Part shown: positions 8,577 through 17,457 of the stretch, piece after piece
Layout of the letters: each line of letters begins with the position of its first letter
How positions within the stretch are numbered: the first letter of the stretch is position 1
NCBI GenBank assembly: GCA_963744115.1
Contig: CAVUSI010000002.1
Location: 682,001 to 746,000, forward strand
Length of the DNA stretch: 64,000 nucleotides
Source: Chersky-267 sp963744115
GTDB taxonomy: Bacteria > Chloroflexota > Limnocylindria > Limnocylindrales > CSP1-4
Direction of reading: 5' to 3'
The notes under the pieces: generated by a model
Seen by the model: only the letters and a program-made list of their open reading frames with translations
Database searches by the model: none
Told to the model about the DNA's origin: nothing
Program-made: the position numbers and the translations under genes

Positions 8577-11375
8577 ATGGCCACCTCGACCTCCACCGCC
8601 GGCGACCGCACCCACCAGGCTGCGAAGCGCTACATCTACGCCTGGGGCGGCGGGCGCGCCGAGGGTGACGCCTCGATGCGCGACCTCCTCGGCGGCAAGG
8701 GCGCCGGGCTGGCCGAGATGACGATCGCCGGGCTGCCGGTCCCGGCCGGGTTCACGATCACGACCGAAGCGTGCAACGACTACTTCGCCGCCGGCGAGCA
8801 GCTCCCGTCCGGGCTCTGGGAGGACGTCCTGGAGGCGGTCCGGGAGGTCGAGCGGGAGACCGGCAAGGGCTTCGGCGACGTCGCCAACCCGCTCCTGGTG
8901 AGCGTCCGTTCGGGCGCCAAGTTCTCGATGCCCGGGATGATGGACACGGTCCTCAACCTCGGCCTCAATGAGCAGACGCTGAACGGCCTCGTCGCATTGA
9001 CCGGCAACGAGCGCTTCGGCTGGGACGCCTACCGTCGGTTCATCCAGATGTTCGGCCGGATCGTGATGGGCGTCGACGGCGAGCGGTTCGACCGGGCCCT
9101 CGACGCCGCCAAGCACGCCCGCGGCGCGGCCCAGGATACGGACCTCGACGCCGCCGCGTTGCGCGACGTCGCCGAGGCCTACAAGGCGATCGTCCGCGAG
9201 GACACCGGCCGCGAGTTCCCGGCGGACCCGTACGACCAGCTCGACCTGGCCATCAAGGCCGTGTTCGCCAGCTGGTTCGGCAAGCGTGCGCGCGACTACC
9301 GGGACAACCAGAAGATCGCTCACGACCTCGGGACCGCGGTCAATGTCGTGACGATGGTCTTCGGCAACATGGGCGACGACTCCGGGACCGGGGTCGCCTT
9401 CACCCGCGACCCCAACACCGGCGAGAAGGTCCTGTACGGCGAGTACCTGACCAACGCCCAGGGCGAGGACGTGGTCGCCGGGATCCGGACGCCGCAGAAG
9501 ATCAGCCACCTGGCCCTGGATCTGCCGAGCGCCTACGACGAGTTCCAGCGCATCGCGCAGCGCCTCGAGACCCACTACCGCGACGTCCAGGACCTCGAGT
9601 TCACGATCGAGCGTGGTCGGCTCTATATGCTCCAGACCCGGAGCGCCAAGCGGACGGCCGCGGCCGCCGTGAAGATCGCCACGGACATGGTCGCCGAGGG
9701 CATCATCACCAAGGAGGAGGCGCTCGCCCGGATCGAGCCCGCCCACGTCGACCAGCTCCTTCGCGACCAGTACGACCCGGCGGCATTGAAGACCGCGACC
9801 CGGGTGGCGAAGGGCCTCAACGCGTCGCCGGGCGCGGCGGTCGGTCGGGCCGTCTTCTCGGCCGACGACGCGGTCGCCTGGGTCGGACGCGGCGAGAAGG
9901 TCGTCCTGGTCCGGGTCGAGACGTCACCCGACGACTTCCATGGGATGGCCGTCGCCCAGGGCATCCTGACGGCCCGGGGCGGCGCGACGTCGCATGCCGC
10001 GGTCGTCGCCCGGCAGATCGGCAAGCCGTGCGTCGCCGGCTGTGCGGAGCTCGTCGTCGACTACGCCACGAAGTCGGCGCGGAGCACCGAGACGGGGGCG
10101 GGCTTCGCCGAGGGCGACTGGATCAGCGTCGACGGTTCGACCGGTGAGGTCTACACCGGCGCGCTGCCGACGGTGAGCGCCAGGTTCGAGGACCAGCCCG
10201 AGCTCCAGACCATCCTCGGCTACGCCGACGAGGTCCGCCGGATGGGCGTCTGGACGAACGCCGACAAGCCCGAAGAGGCGGCCCTGGCCCGGAGCTACGG
10301 CGCCCAGGGCATCGGGCTGTGCCGGACCGAGCACATGTTCCGTGAGGGGGAGCGGCTGGACATCGTCCGCGACGCGATCCTCGTCGCCAACGTGGCCACC
10401 CGCGCCAAGGCCCGTCGAGCCGCCGGCGAGACGCTCGGCGCCGAGGACGCCGCGGCCGTCGTCCGCTTCGATGCGGCGATGGGCAAGCTCGAGGTCCTCC
10501 AGCAGGGCGACTTCGAGGGGATCTTCCGGGCGATGGACGGCCTGCCGGTCGTCGTCCGCCTGATCGACCCGCCGCTCCACGAGTTCCTGCCGAACCACGA
10601 CGAGCTGCTCGTCGAGGTCACCGAGTACCGGGTCAAGGGCACGCCCGAGAGCGATCCCGAGTACGCCCGGGCGCGGGAGGTCCTGGCGGTCGTCGAGTCG
10701 ATGCGCGAGCAGAACCCGATGCTCGGGCTGCGCGGCTGCCGGCTCGGGCTGATGATCCCCGACTTCGTCAAGATCCAGACCCGGGCCATCCTCAACGCCC
10801 AGATCGCGGTCAAGACGTCGGGCGGCCACCCGATCGCCAAGATCATGATCCCGCTCGTCGGCCACGTGAACGAGCTGTCCGCCACGAAGGCACTGCTCGA
10901 GACCGAGGCCAAGGCGGTCGAGGCCAAGGCCGGCGTCGAGGTCGACTACAAGTTCGGGACGATGATCGAGGTCCCACGCGGGGCGCTGACCGCCGATGAG
11001 ATCGCCCGCGATGCCGCGTTCTTCAGCTTCGGCACGAACGACCTGACCCAGATGACCTTCGGCTACAGCCGGGACGATGCCGAGGGCGGCTTCCTGCTCA
11101 AGTACGTCGAGGACCACATCCTGCCCGCCAACCCGTTCCAGACGCTCGACGACGCGGTCGCCGGGCTGATGAAGATCGCCGTCGACAAGGGCCGCTCGGT
11201 CCGCCCCGACCTCGAGCTGGGGATCTGCGGCGAACACGGCGGCGACCCCGAATCCATCCACAAGTGCGAGAAGATCGGGCTCGACTACGTCTCCTGCTCG
11301 CCATTCCGGGTCCCGGTCGCTCGACTCGCCGCGGCCCAGGCCGCCCTGGTCAACGCCGCCGAGCGAGACAAGTAG
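8577..11375 (+). CDS. ppdK: Pyruvate, phosphate dikinase
   Basis: Interconverts pyruvate + ATP + Pi and PEP + AMP + PPi. The protein has 932 residues, within the family range, and starts at ATG 8577 after GGAGGA. The N-terminal ATP-grasp domain has LLGGKGAGLAEM and SVRSGAKFSMPGMMDTVLNLGLN. The phospho-histidine domain carries His473 (GGATSHAAVVARQIGKPC). The C-terminal PEP/pyruvate-binding TIM barrel has GTMIEVPRGAL and the catalytic Cys884 in ICGEHGGDPES. The gene is intact. It supports gluconeogenic or PPi-dependent glycolytic metabolism. Confidence 0.97.
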   Translation: MATSTSTAGDRTHQAAKRYIYAWGGGRAEGDASMRDLLGGKGAGLAEMTIAGLPVPAGFTITTEACNDYFAAGEQLPSGLWEDVLEAVREVERETGKGFGDVANPLLVSVRSGAKFSMPGMMDTVLNLGLNEQTLNGLVALTGNERFGWDAYRRFIQMFGRIVMGVDGERFDRALDAAKHARGAAQDTDLDAAALRDVAEAYKAIVREDTGREFPADPYDQLDLAIKAVFASWFGKRARDYRDNQKIAHDLGTAVNVVTMVFGNMGDDSGTGVAFTRDPNTGEKVLYGEYLTNAQGEDVVAGIRTPQKISHLALDLPSAYDEFQRIAQRLETHYRDVQDLEFTIERGRLYMLQTRSAKRTAAAAVKIATDMVAEGIITKEEALARIEPAHVDQLLRDQYDPAALKTATRVAKGLNASPGAAVGRAVFSADDAVAWVGRGEKVVLVRVETSPDDFHGMAVAQGILTARGGATSHAAVVARQIGKPCVAGCAELVVDYATKSARSTETGAGFAEGDWISVDGSTGEVYTGALPTVSARFEDQPELQTILGYADEVRRMGVWTNADKPEEAALARSYGAQGIGLCRTEHMFREGERLDIVRDAILVANVATRAKARRAAGETLGAEDAAAVVRFDAAMGKLEVLQQGDFEGIFRAMDGLPVVVRLIDPPLHEFLPNHDELLVEVTEYRVKGTPESDPEYARAREVLAVVESMREQNPMLGLRGCRLGLMIPDFVKIQTRAILNAQIAVKTSGGHPIAKIMIPLVGHVNELSATKALLETEAKAVEAKAGVEVDYKFGTMIEVPRGALTADEIARDAAFFSFGTNDLTQMTFGYSRDDAEGGFLLKYVEDHILPANPFQTLDDAVAGLMKIAVDKGRSVRPDLELGICGEHGGDPESIHKCEKIGLDYVSCSPFRVPVARLAAAQAALVNAAERDK

Positions 11376-11398
11376 ATCCGACCGGGAGGAGCGATCCG

Positions 11399-11947
11399 AT
11401 GATCCTGCGCCGGATGGCCGCGACGCTCCTGGCGGTCGGGCTGATCGCGATCGTCGCGGTCGCCTGCGATACGGGCCAGCTCGGCTCCGAGACGCCGACC
11501 GTCCTCGAGAGCTTCGACAGCGGGATCGACGCGGCACCGTCGGACGACACCTCCGGCGACGTCGAGGATCCGCCGACGCTCGCCCCCGTGGCGCCCGGGG
11601 TCAAGGCCGGTGCCAAGTGCGATGCCGCCTTCAAGGCGTGGGTCGACTGGTGGGTCGCCTTCACCAGCCCGGACGCCTCGGAGGACCCGAGCTACGACCC
11701 GAATGCCGCCCCGCCCGAGCCGTCGGGCGACCCGGATCAGCTCGAGCACACCGTCTTCGACACCTGCACGCTGGCCGAGCTGGGCGCCGCCAACGCCACG
11801 CACCCGGTCCTGCTGGATTCGGGCGAGCCGCCGTCGCCCTACATCGAGTACGAGGTCGGCTGGTTCGTGGCCGGCCTGTGCGATGACGATTCGGACATCA
11901 TCGGCGACACCAAGCTGTGTGCGCCGTACGCCAGCCCTTCGCCCTGA
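11399..11947 (+). CDS. Small secreted lipoprotein, unknown function
   Basis: Predicted 182-residue exported protein starting at ATG 11399 after GGGAGGA, 23 bp after ppdK. The N-terminus (RRMAATLLAVGLIAIVAVAC) looks like a lipoprotein signal with the lipidated Cys near residue 23. The rest is acidic and rich in Asp, Pro and Ser, with several Cys (KCDAAF, DTCTLAEL, GLCDDD, KLCAPY) that may form disulfides. No known domain is recognised. Confidence 0.75.
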   Translation: MILRRMAATLLAVGLIAIVAVACDTGQLGSETPTVLESFDSGIDAAPSDDTSGDVEDPPTLAPVAPGVKAGAKCDAAFKAWVDWWVAFTSPDASEDPSYDPNAAPPEPSGDPDQLEHTVFDTCTLAELGAANATHPVLLDSGEPPSPYIEYEVGWFVAGLCDDDSDIIGDTKLCAPYASPSP

Positions 11948-12019
11948 GCGTAGCCCGGGCGATCCCGACGCCCCGGGCGAGCTCGTCGTGGCTCGTCGCC
12001 GCTCGTCGTTCGGGACTGC

Positions 12020-13132
12020 TCAGAACGTCACGATCGAGCGGAGACCCTCGCCGCGTCGCAGGCGGTCGAACGCGTCCTCGATGCCGTCCAGGCCGATCCG
12101 CCGGTCGATGAGCCGCTCGATCGGCAGGCGGCCCGCGAGGTGGAGTCCGGCGTAGCGCGGGAAGTCGGCCGCCGCAACCGCCGACCCGTAGTTCGAGCCG
12201 ACGATCCGCCGCCCGCCGTCGACGAAGCGATAGACGTCGAACCGGGCGCGTTCCCCCTGCGGGGTCATCCCGACCAAGACGGCCGTCCCACCGGCGGGCG
12301 TGACCTCGATCGCCAGCTCCACCGTTGCCGGGCGACCGATCGCCTCGACCGCGAAGTCCGGACCGCCGTCGGTCGCCGCGCGGATCGCATCGGCCGTGGC
12401 CACCGGATCCGGGCCGGCGAGGACGAGGTCGGTCGCCCCCAGCTCGGCGGCGAGGTCGAGCTTGGCCGCGACCCGGTCGACGGCGACGATCCGACCGGCG
12501 CCGGCGAGCCGGGCGCCCATGACCGCCGACAGGCCGACCCCGCCGAGCCCGATGACGGCGACGCTCGCGCCCGCCGGGACGGCGGCCGTCTTGGTCACCG
12601 CCCCGACCCCGGTCGCGACACAGCAGCCGATCAGCGCGGCGACGGCCGGAGGCGTGCCCGTCGGCATCGGGATCGCCGCGGCCGCCGGGACGACCTGCGC
12701 CTCGGCCATCGTCCCGATCGACAGGTAGGCCAGGACGTCGGTCCCGTCGGTGCGGCGGGCGCGGGTCCGGCCGGCGGCGTCCCGTCCGTGCCGGAACGAC
12801 GGGGAGTCCGGACATTCCCACGATCGGCTCGCCCGACACGAACGACACGCCCCGCATGGGACGACCCAGGCCAGCGCGACGAGGCGCCCCGGATCGAGGC
12901 CGGTGGTCGCGGCGTCGACGCCCGGCCCCAACGCCTCGACGACGCCGGCGCCCTCGTGTCCCATGACCACCGGGCCGGGGCGCTGCCACTCCCCGTCGCG
13001 AACGTGGAGGTCCGAGTGGCAGACGCCGCTGGCCAGCATCCGGACGCGGATCTCGCCCGTGGCCGGCGGATCGAGAGCGAGCTCCTCGACCGCAGTGGGC
13101 ACGCCTGGACGGGGGAGCACGACAGCACGCAC
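12020..13132 (-). CDS. Zinc-dependent alcohol dehydrogenase (MDR family)
   Basis: NAD(P)-dependent medium-chain dehydrogenase of 370 residues from GTG 13132. Catalytic zinc ligands are Cys38 (ASGVCHSDLH) and His59 (GHEGAG), with a third Cys in LIGCCVATG. The structural zinc site is Cys93, 96, 99 and 107 (PCGACRSCRASRSWECP). The Rossmann motif is GLGGVGLSAVMGARLAGAGRIVAVD. The overall pattern resembles class III / aryl-alcohol or mycothiol-type dehydrogenases; the exact substrate is uncertain. A TAGACT hexamer ends 6 nt before the start codon, so the mRNA is probably leaderless. Confidence 0.92.
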   Translation of the reverse strand: MRAVVLPRPGVPTAVEELALDPPATGEIRVRMLASGVCHSDLHVRDGEWQRPGPVVMGHEGAGVVEALGPGVDAATTGLDPGRLVALAWVVPCGACRSCRASRSWECPDSPSFRHGRDAAGRTRARRTDGTDVLAYLSIGTMAEAQVVPAAAAIPMPTGTPPAVAALIGCCVATGVGAVTKTAAVPAGASVAVIGLGGVGLSAVMGARLAGAGRIVAVDRVAAKLDLAAELGATDLVLAGPDPVATADAIRAATDGGPDFAVEAIGRPATVELAIEVTPAGGTAVLVGMTPQGERARFDVYRFVDGGRRIVGSNYGSAVAAADFPRYAGLHLAGRLPIERLIDRRIGLDGIEDAFDRLRRGEGLRSIVTF

Positions 13133-13138
13133 GACCGG

Positions 13139-13144
13139 AGTCTA
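13139..13144 (-). promoter_or_regulatory. -10 hexamer of leaderless alcohol dehydrogenase mRNA
   Basis: On the minus strand TAGACT ends 6 nt before GTG 13132, so transcription should begin at or next to the start codon. No ribosome-binding site is present. Confidence 0.5.
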
Positions 13145-13283
13145 CGGCGCGTCGACGCGCCACTTCCCGGGCGTCACGGTGCCGAAGGTCCCTCGACGCT
13201 TGCCTCCGGCGCGTATGCTCCCCCCACGGGACCCGACTGCCGGTGGGTGCGCGGCAGCGAGACCGACGTCACGGGAGGTAGCG

Positions 13284-13886
13284 ATGTCCGGACCTGAGCC
13301 AGGGAGCAGCCCGTCACCGGAGGTGCCGCAGCCGAGCGCGTGGCAGGCGCCGCCTCCCGGTCCCGCGAAGGACGCCGGACCCGCGCCGGGTGTCGCCTAC
13401 GCCGACCTCGGGATCCGCATCGGTGCGTTCATCGTGGACGTCATCGTGATGACGATCGTCTATTTCGTGCTCAGCGTGATCATCCTTGCGATCACCGCCG
13501 GGATCGGCGGCGCTGCGGGCGTCCTGATCGGGTTCGTCTTCCTGGGGATCTTCGGGGCGGCCTTCAGCGCGATCTACTTCATCTACGGATGGACGACCTT
13601 GCGCGCATCGCCGGGTCAGAAGATGCTCAGTCTCGAGACGGTCAATGCCGCCGACGGACGGACGCTCACCCAGCCGCAGGCGATCCGGCGCTGGTTGTTC
13701 ATGTTCGGTCCGTACGTGCTCCTCATCGCACTCCAGCTCGTCGTCGGCCCCACCCTCGGGGGCCTGCTCGGCTTGGTCAACCTGGCGTACTTCATCTACC
13801 TGCTGTACACGACCAACCAGGACCCCAAGCGACAGGGCTTCCACGACCATCAGGCGGCCACCGTGGTGGTCAAGCGCAGCGCCTGA
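13284..13886 (+). CDS. RDD family integral membrane protein
   Basis: A 200-residue membrane protein starting at ATG 13284 after GGGAGGTA. A proline-rich cytoplasmic N-terminus (about 45 residues) is followed by the RDD domain. The domain opens with YADLGIRIGAFIVDVIVMTIVYFVLSVIILAI, contains further membrane spans (GGAAGVLIGFVFLGIFGAAFSAIYFIYG, LFMFGPYVLLIALQLVV) and has the conserved loop TLRASPGQKMLSLETVNAADGR. RDD proteins are small membrane proteins, some linked to Na+/H+ exchange; the role here is unknown. Confidence 0.88.
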   Translation: MSGPEPGSSPSPEVPQPSAWQAPPPGPAKDAGPAPGVAYADLGIRIGAFIVDVIVMTIVYFVLSVIILAITAGIGGAAGVLIGFVFLGIFGAAFSAIYFIYGWTTLRASPGQKMLSLETVNAADGRTLTQPQAIRRWLFMFGPYVLLIALQLVVGPTLGGLLGLVNLAYFIYLLYTTNQDPKRQGFHDHQAATVVVKRSA

Positions 13887-13905
13887 TCGACCTCGCTCCA
13901 ACGGC

Positions 13906-13933
13906 GATGACCCCGGCCCGGGCCGGGGTCATC
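13906..13933. terminator. Perfect 28-bp palindrome, probable bidirectional terminator
   Basis: GATGACCCCGGCCC and its exact reverse complement are joined without a spacer between the convergent RDD and thymidine kinase genes. The position suits a bidirectional terminator, although no T-run follows. Confidence 0.7.
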
Positions 13934-13946
13934 CGATTCCCCGGAC

Positions 13947-14522
13947 CTAGCCGATGGCGTGGTGGGTCCGGCAGCGGGCCTCGTAGCGCTCGTCGCCCAT
14001 CCCGCCGATGACCACCAGCGGATCGTCGGCGGTCGCCGGCCGGCCGTCCACGAGGCGCTGGGTCCGGCTCGCCTCCTCGCCGCAGACCATGCAGATGGCC
14101 GACAGCATGACCACCTCCTCGGCGATCGCCAGGAGGGCCGGCATCGGACCGAACGGCCGGCCGAGGAAGTCGCGGTTCAACCCGTCGACGATGACCATCC
14201 GGTCGCGGTCGGCAAGGCGCTCGCAGACGGCGACCAGCCCGTCGTCGAAGAACTGGCCCTCCTCGATGGCCACGACGTCTGCCCGGGTCTCCGCGACGAC
14301 GGGCTCGATCGCGCTCGAGTCGGCCACCGGTCGAGCCGGAAAGGCCACCCCGAACCGACTCCGGACGGTCTCGGGCTCGGTCCGGTCGTCGAGCGCCGGG
14401 CGGATGAGGACGACCTTGCGCCGGGCGATCCGGGCGCGCTCGCACTGGCGGATGAGCTCGGCGGTCTTGCCCGAGAACATCGGGCCGGTGATGACCGTGA
14501 TCGAGCCCCGCGGATTGAACAT
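13947..14522 (-). CDS. tdk: Thymidine kinase, type II
   Basis: Phosphorylates thymidine in the salvage pathway; 191 residues. Walker A is GPMFSGKT (13-20). The Asp/Glu motif VVAIEEGQFFDD and the lasso/zinc region (CMVCGEEASRTQR plus YEARCRTHH) are intact. A TACGCT hexamer ends 6 nt before ATG 14522 with no Shine-Dalgarno, suggesting a leaderless transcript. Confidence 0.95.
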   Translation of the reverse strand: MFNPRGSITVITGPMFSGKTAELIRQCERARIARRKVVLIRPALDDRTEPETVRSRFGVAFPARPVADSSAIEPVVAETRADVVAIEEGQFFDDGLVAVCERLADRDRMVIVDGLNRDFLGRPFGPMPALLAIAEEVVMLSAICMVCGEEASRTQRLVDGRPATADDPLVVIGGMGDERYEARCRTHHAIG

Positions 14523-14528
14523 AGGTGG

Positions 14529-14534
14529 AGCGTA
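14529..14534 (-). promoter_or_regulatory. -10 hexamer of leaderless tdk mRNA
   Basis: On the minus strand TACGCT ends 6 nt before ATG 14522, the same geometry as a dozen other genes here. Confidence 0.5.
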
Positions 14535-14564
14535 GCGCCTCGGTCGCCGCTCGCGCCGGCTCGC

Positions 14565-15896
14565 TCAGTCCGCGGCGTCGATCGGCAAGCGGAACCAGGC
14601 GGTCGTCCCGCCGCCGAGCCGGTTGTCCAGCCCGATCTCGCCACCGTGGGCCTCGACCAGGTACCGGGCGATGGCCAGGCCGAGCCCCGTCCCGCCCGAA
14701 TCGGCCGACTTGGCGAAGCGGTCGAAGATGTGCTCCGCGACCTCGGGAGAGAGCCCCGGTCCTGTGTCGCGGACCTCGACCCTGAGCCAGGCACCGGCCG
14801 ACTCCACCGTGGCCGAGATCGTCACCGTGCCGCCGGCGGGGGTGTAACGGAGCGCGTTCGCGACGAGGTTCGACAGGACCTCGCGGATCCGGATCGGATC
14901 GACGTCGAGGAGGGGGACGTCGTCCGTCGCCGGCCCGCCCGTCGCCGGCGGCTCGGACACGACCACGGTCGCGTCGCCGGCCGAGGCCACGGCCTGGAAC
15001 GAGCGGGCGACGTCGGCGATGAGCAGCCCGACGTCGGTCGGCTCGGGGTGGAGCGGAAGGGTGCCGGACTCCGACAACGTGACGGTCCGGAGGTCGTCGA
15101 CCAGTCGACCGAGGACGCGGGTCTCCTCGAGGATCGCCGCGAGGTGGGCGGGATCGGCCGGGTGGACGCCGTCGACGAGCGCCTCGATGTTGCCCTGGAC
15201 CACGGCCAGCGGGGTTCGCAGTTCGTGGCTCACGTCGGCCATCAGGGATCGGCGCTGGATCTCGTCGGCCTCGAGCCGGGCGGCCATCGTGTTGAAGCCG
15301 CGGCTGAGCTCGCGCAGCTCGCGCGGGGCACGGACGGGCTCGCTGACCCGCACGCCGAAGTCGCCGTCCTCGATCCGCCGGGTGGCGCCGACGAGCTCGT
15401 AGATCGGCCGGGTCACGCGGCGCACCCGTCGGGAGATCGACCACAGTCCGACCACGACGAGCGCGACGCCCGCCAGCCGCGCCAGGAGCAGGAGCGGGCC
15501 GCCGCTCGCCGGATCCGGGCCGATGAGCCCGAAGATCGAGGCGATCACCCAGCCGGCGACCGCGGTGACGACGACGAGCACGACGAGGATGAACACCACG
15601 ATCCCGGCCAGCCGCCCGACCGACACCCCGTCGGGGCGGCCACGGCCCCAGGGCGGCCCGTGACGCCGGGGATCGTCCCCGTTCGGGGGACCGTGACGCC
15701 GCTCCCACTGCGACTGCCGTCGGGCGAACCAGACGTCCTGGCGACGGCGCCAGGCGTCCTCCCGCTCGCGGCGTCGCCGGCCGGCCCACTCCCGGTCGCC
15801 TCGGCCGCTCCGCCCCTCGGGCGGTCCGGGAGTCGACGTCCCATCCGGCCCGGCGTCGGGCCGCCGCGGGTCTCCGCCCGGATCCGGGTCGGTCAC
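14565..15896 (-). CDS. Sensor histidine kinase
   Basis: Membrane sensor of 443 residues. An Arg/Pro-rich N-terminus (1-90) precedes two membrane spans (about 96-125 and 134-153), a HAMP linker (VTRPIYELVGATRRIEDGDF), HisKA with phospho-acceptor His224 (DVSHELRTPLAVVQGN), and HATPase_c with an N box (NLVANALRYTP), DTGPGLS and GGTGLGLAIARYLVEAHGG. The extracellular loop between the spans is very short, so the signal is probably sensed in the membrane or through a partner. Its ATG overlaps the response regulator stop by 4 bp, so the two are co-translated. Confidence 0.94.
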   Translation of the reverse strand: MTDPDPGGDPRRPDAGPDGTSTPGPPEGRSGRGDREWAGRRRREREDAWRRRQDVWFARRQSQWERRHGPPNGDDPRRHGPPWGRGRPDGVSVGRLAGIVVFILVVLVVVTAVAGWVIASIFGLIGPDPASGGPLLLLARLAGVALVVVGLWSISRRVRRVTRPIYELVGATRRIEDGDFGVRVSEPVRAPRELRELSRGFNTMAARLEADEIQRRSLMADVSHELRTPLAVVQGNIEALVDGVHPADPAHLAAILEETRVLGRLVDDLRTVTLSESGTLPLHPEPTDVGLLIADVARSFQAVASAGDATVVVSEPPATGGPATDDVPLLDVDPIRIREVLSNLVANALRYTPAGGTVTISATVESAGAWLRVEVRDTGPGLSPEVAEHIFDRFAKSADSGGTGLGLAIARYLVEAHGGEIGLDNRLGGGTTAWFRLPIDAAD

Positions 15897-16582
15897 GTCG
15901 GTCGCTCATCGGCGAAGCGGTAGCCGACGCCGTAGACCGTGAGGACGTAGCGGGGGCTCCGCGGGTCAGGCTCGATCTTCCGTCGAAGGTTCTTGACGTG
16001 CGTGTCGATCGCCCGCTCGTACGACTCGAACGCCACGCCGCGGAGCGCGTCGAGGAGCTGGCCGCGGGTGAAGATCCGGCCCGGCCGTCGAGCGAGGGTC
16101 GCCAGGAGCGAGAATTCGGTCGGCGTCAGCTCGACGGGATGCCCGCCGACCTCGACCCGCATCCGCGGCACATCGAGGCTGACGTCGCCGGCCCGGATGA
16201 CGTCGCTCGGCTCATCCGCCCGCTCCGAGCGGCGCAGGACCGCCTTGACCCGGGCGACCAGCTCTCGCGGGCTGAACGGCTTGGTGACGTAGTCGTCGGC
16301 GCCGAGCTCGAGACCGAGGAGCTTGTCCAGCTCGTCGTCGCGGGCCGTGAGGACGACGATCGGGATCGACGAGTCGCGGCGAAGCGTTCGGATGACCTCG
16401 AGGCCGTCGACCTCGGGCAGGCCCAGGTCGAGGACGATGAGATCCGGCGAGCGGACCCGTGCCTGGTCGAGGGCGGAGCGCCCGTCGCCGGCGAGGATCA
16501 CCGCGAACCCGGCGTGCTCGAGGTAGTCGCGGGCGAGCTCGCGGATCTTGGGCTCGTCGTCGACCAGCAGGACGGTCTTCAT
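15893..16582 (-). CDS. OmpR/PhoB-family response regulator
   Basis: Transcription factor of 229 residues paired with the adjacent kinase. The receiver domain has the acidic pocket (VDDEP), phospho-acceptor Asp52 (IVLDLGLPEVDG), Thr79 region (VVLTARD) and Lys101 (VTKPFSP). The C-terminal winged helix (VELTPTEFSLLATLARRPGRIFTR to YVLTVYGVGYRF) is complete. ATG 16582 is chosen because it begins the receiver fold. TACGAT ends 6 nt upstream, so the operon mRNA is probably leaderless. Confidence 0.95.
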   Translation of the reverse strand: MKTVLLVDDEPKIRELARDYLEHAGFAVILAGDGRSALDQARVRSPDLIVLDLGLPEVDGLEVIRTLRRDSSIPIVVLTARDDELDKLLGLELGADDYVTKPFSPRELVARVKAVLRRSERADEPSDVIRAGDVSLDVPRMRVEVGGHPVELTPTEFSLLATLARRPGRIFTRGQLLDALRGVAFESYERAIDTHVKNLRRKIEPDPRSPRYVLTVYGVGYRFADERPT

Positions 16583-16588
16583 CGGGGC

Positions 16589-16594
16589 ATCGTA
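16589..16594 (-). promoter_or_regulatory. -10 hexamer of the two-component operon
   Basis: On the minus strand TACGAT ends 6 nt before ATG 16582, with no Shine-Dalgarno. Confidence 0.5.
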
Positions 16595-16670
16595 CGGCGC
16601 GTCGCGCGACCGACGGCGCCGGATGCCCGGTCGGGCTCCGACGCCGTCAAGCGTTGTGCGAGGCCGATCC

Positions 16671-17252
16671 TCAGCCGGCAGCCGGCGGCTCGGTCGGACC
16701 GCCCGGTGTCGGACCGCCCGTCGTCGGACCGGTCGTCCCGGTCGATGGCCCGGTCGATGGCCCGGTCGGGCCGCCGGACGAGGCCGGGGCACCGCCGGCG
16801 TGTGCCGCCGTGTGCCACTCGTCGAGCCGCCCGCGGATCCATGCCTCACGCGGATCTCCCGAGCCGGTCGGTCCACCCGCTCCACCGCCGGGACCATGGG
16901 CATCCCAGCCGCCCGGACCGCGCCCGTAGCCGGGTCCCCAGCCGTATCCGCCGCCCCAGCCGTAGCCGCGGCCGTGATGGCGGCCGGCGCCGAACGCGAC
17001 CCTCAGCAGGGCCACGATCAAGAAGAACCCGATGAGCACGAACAGGAACTGGCCGAACCCGAAGCCGAACCACGGGACCCCGTACCAGCCGTACCCGGCG
17101 ACCGGGACGACGGTGGTCGTGCCGCTGGCGGACACGGTCGTGACGGCCGCGGTGCCGGCGTTCAGCCCGGCGGTGTAGGCGACCCCGGTGGCCACCCCGA
17201 TGACGGCCAGGATCCCGAACAGGGCCAGGATCGGGCCGATGATGCGTCGCAT
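16671..17252 (-). CDS. Membrane protein with Gly/aromatic-rich and Gly-Pro-Thr tail, unknown function
   Basis: Predicted 193-residue protein from ATG 17252 preceded by AAGGGAG. One N-terminal span (IIGPILALFGILAVIGVATGVAYTAGL) and a second (GQFLFVLIGFFLIVALLRVAF) bracket a short Tyr/Trp/Gly segment. A Gly/Tyr/Trp-rich stretch (GRGYGWGGGYGWGPGYG) and a tail of GPSTG/GPTTG/GPTPG repeats follow. It lies just upstream of the two-component operon on the same strand, so it could be part of that envelope-sensing module. No known family is recognised; low-complexity composition limits inference. Confidence 0.65.
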   Translation of the reverse strand: MRRIIGPILALFGILAVIGVATGVAYTAGLNAGTAAVTTVSASGTTTVVPVAGYGWYGVPWFGFGFGQFLFVLIGFFLIVALLRVAFGAGRHHGRGYGWGGGYGWGPGYGRGPGGWDAHGPGGGAGGPTGSGDPREAWIRGRLDEWHTAAHAGGAPASSGGPTGPSTGPSTGTTGPTTGGPTPGGPTEPPAAG

Positions 17253-17457
17253 GAACGATCTCCCTTGGCGGCGGTCACCTCGGACCGCCTTGCGTGATCC
17301 CATCGTCGGTCCGACTTGTGGACGCGGTGTGGAGGCGCCGCGGAGGACCGGCGGAGGTCCACCGGGTGGAACGGGTCCATGACGCACGTGGCCGCCGGAA
17401 CCGGTACCGTCGGAGCCGGCCCATCCGTCGGGACCGACAGCGACCGTGCAGGGAGCC

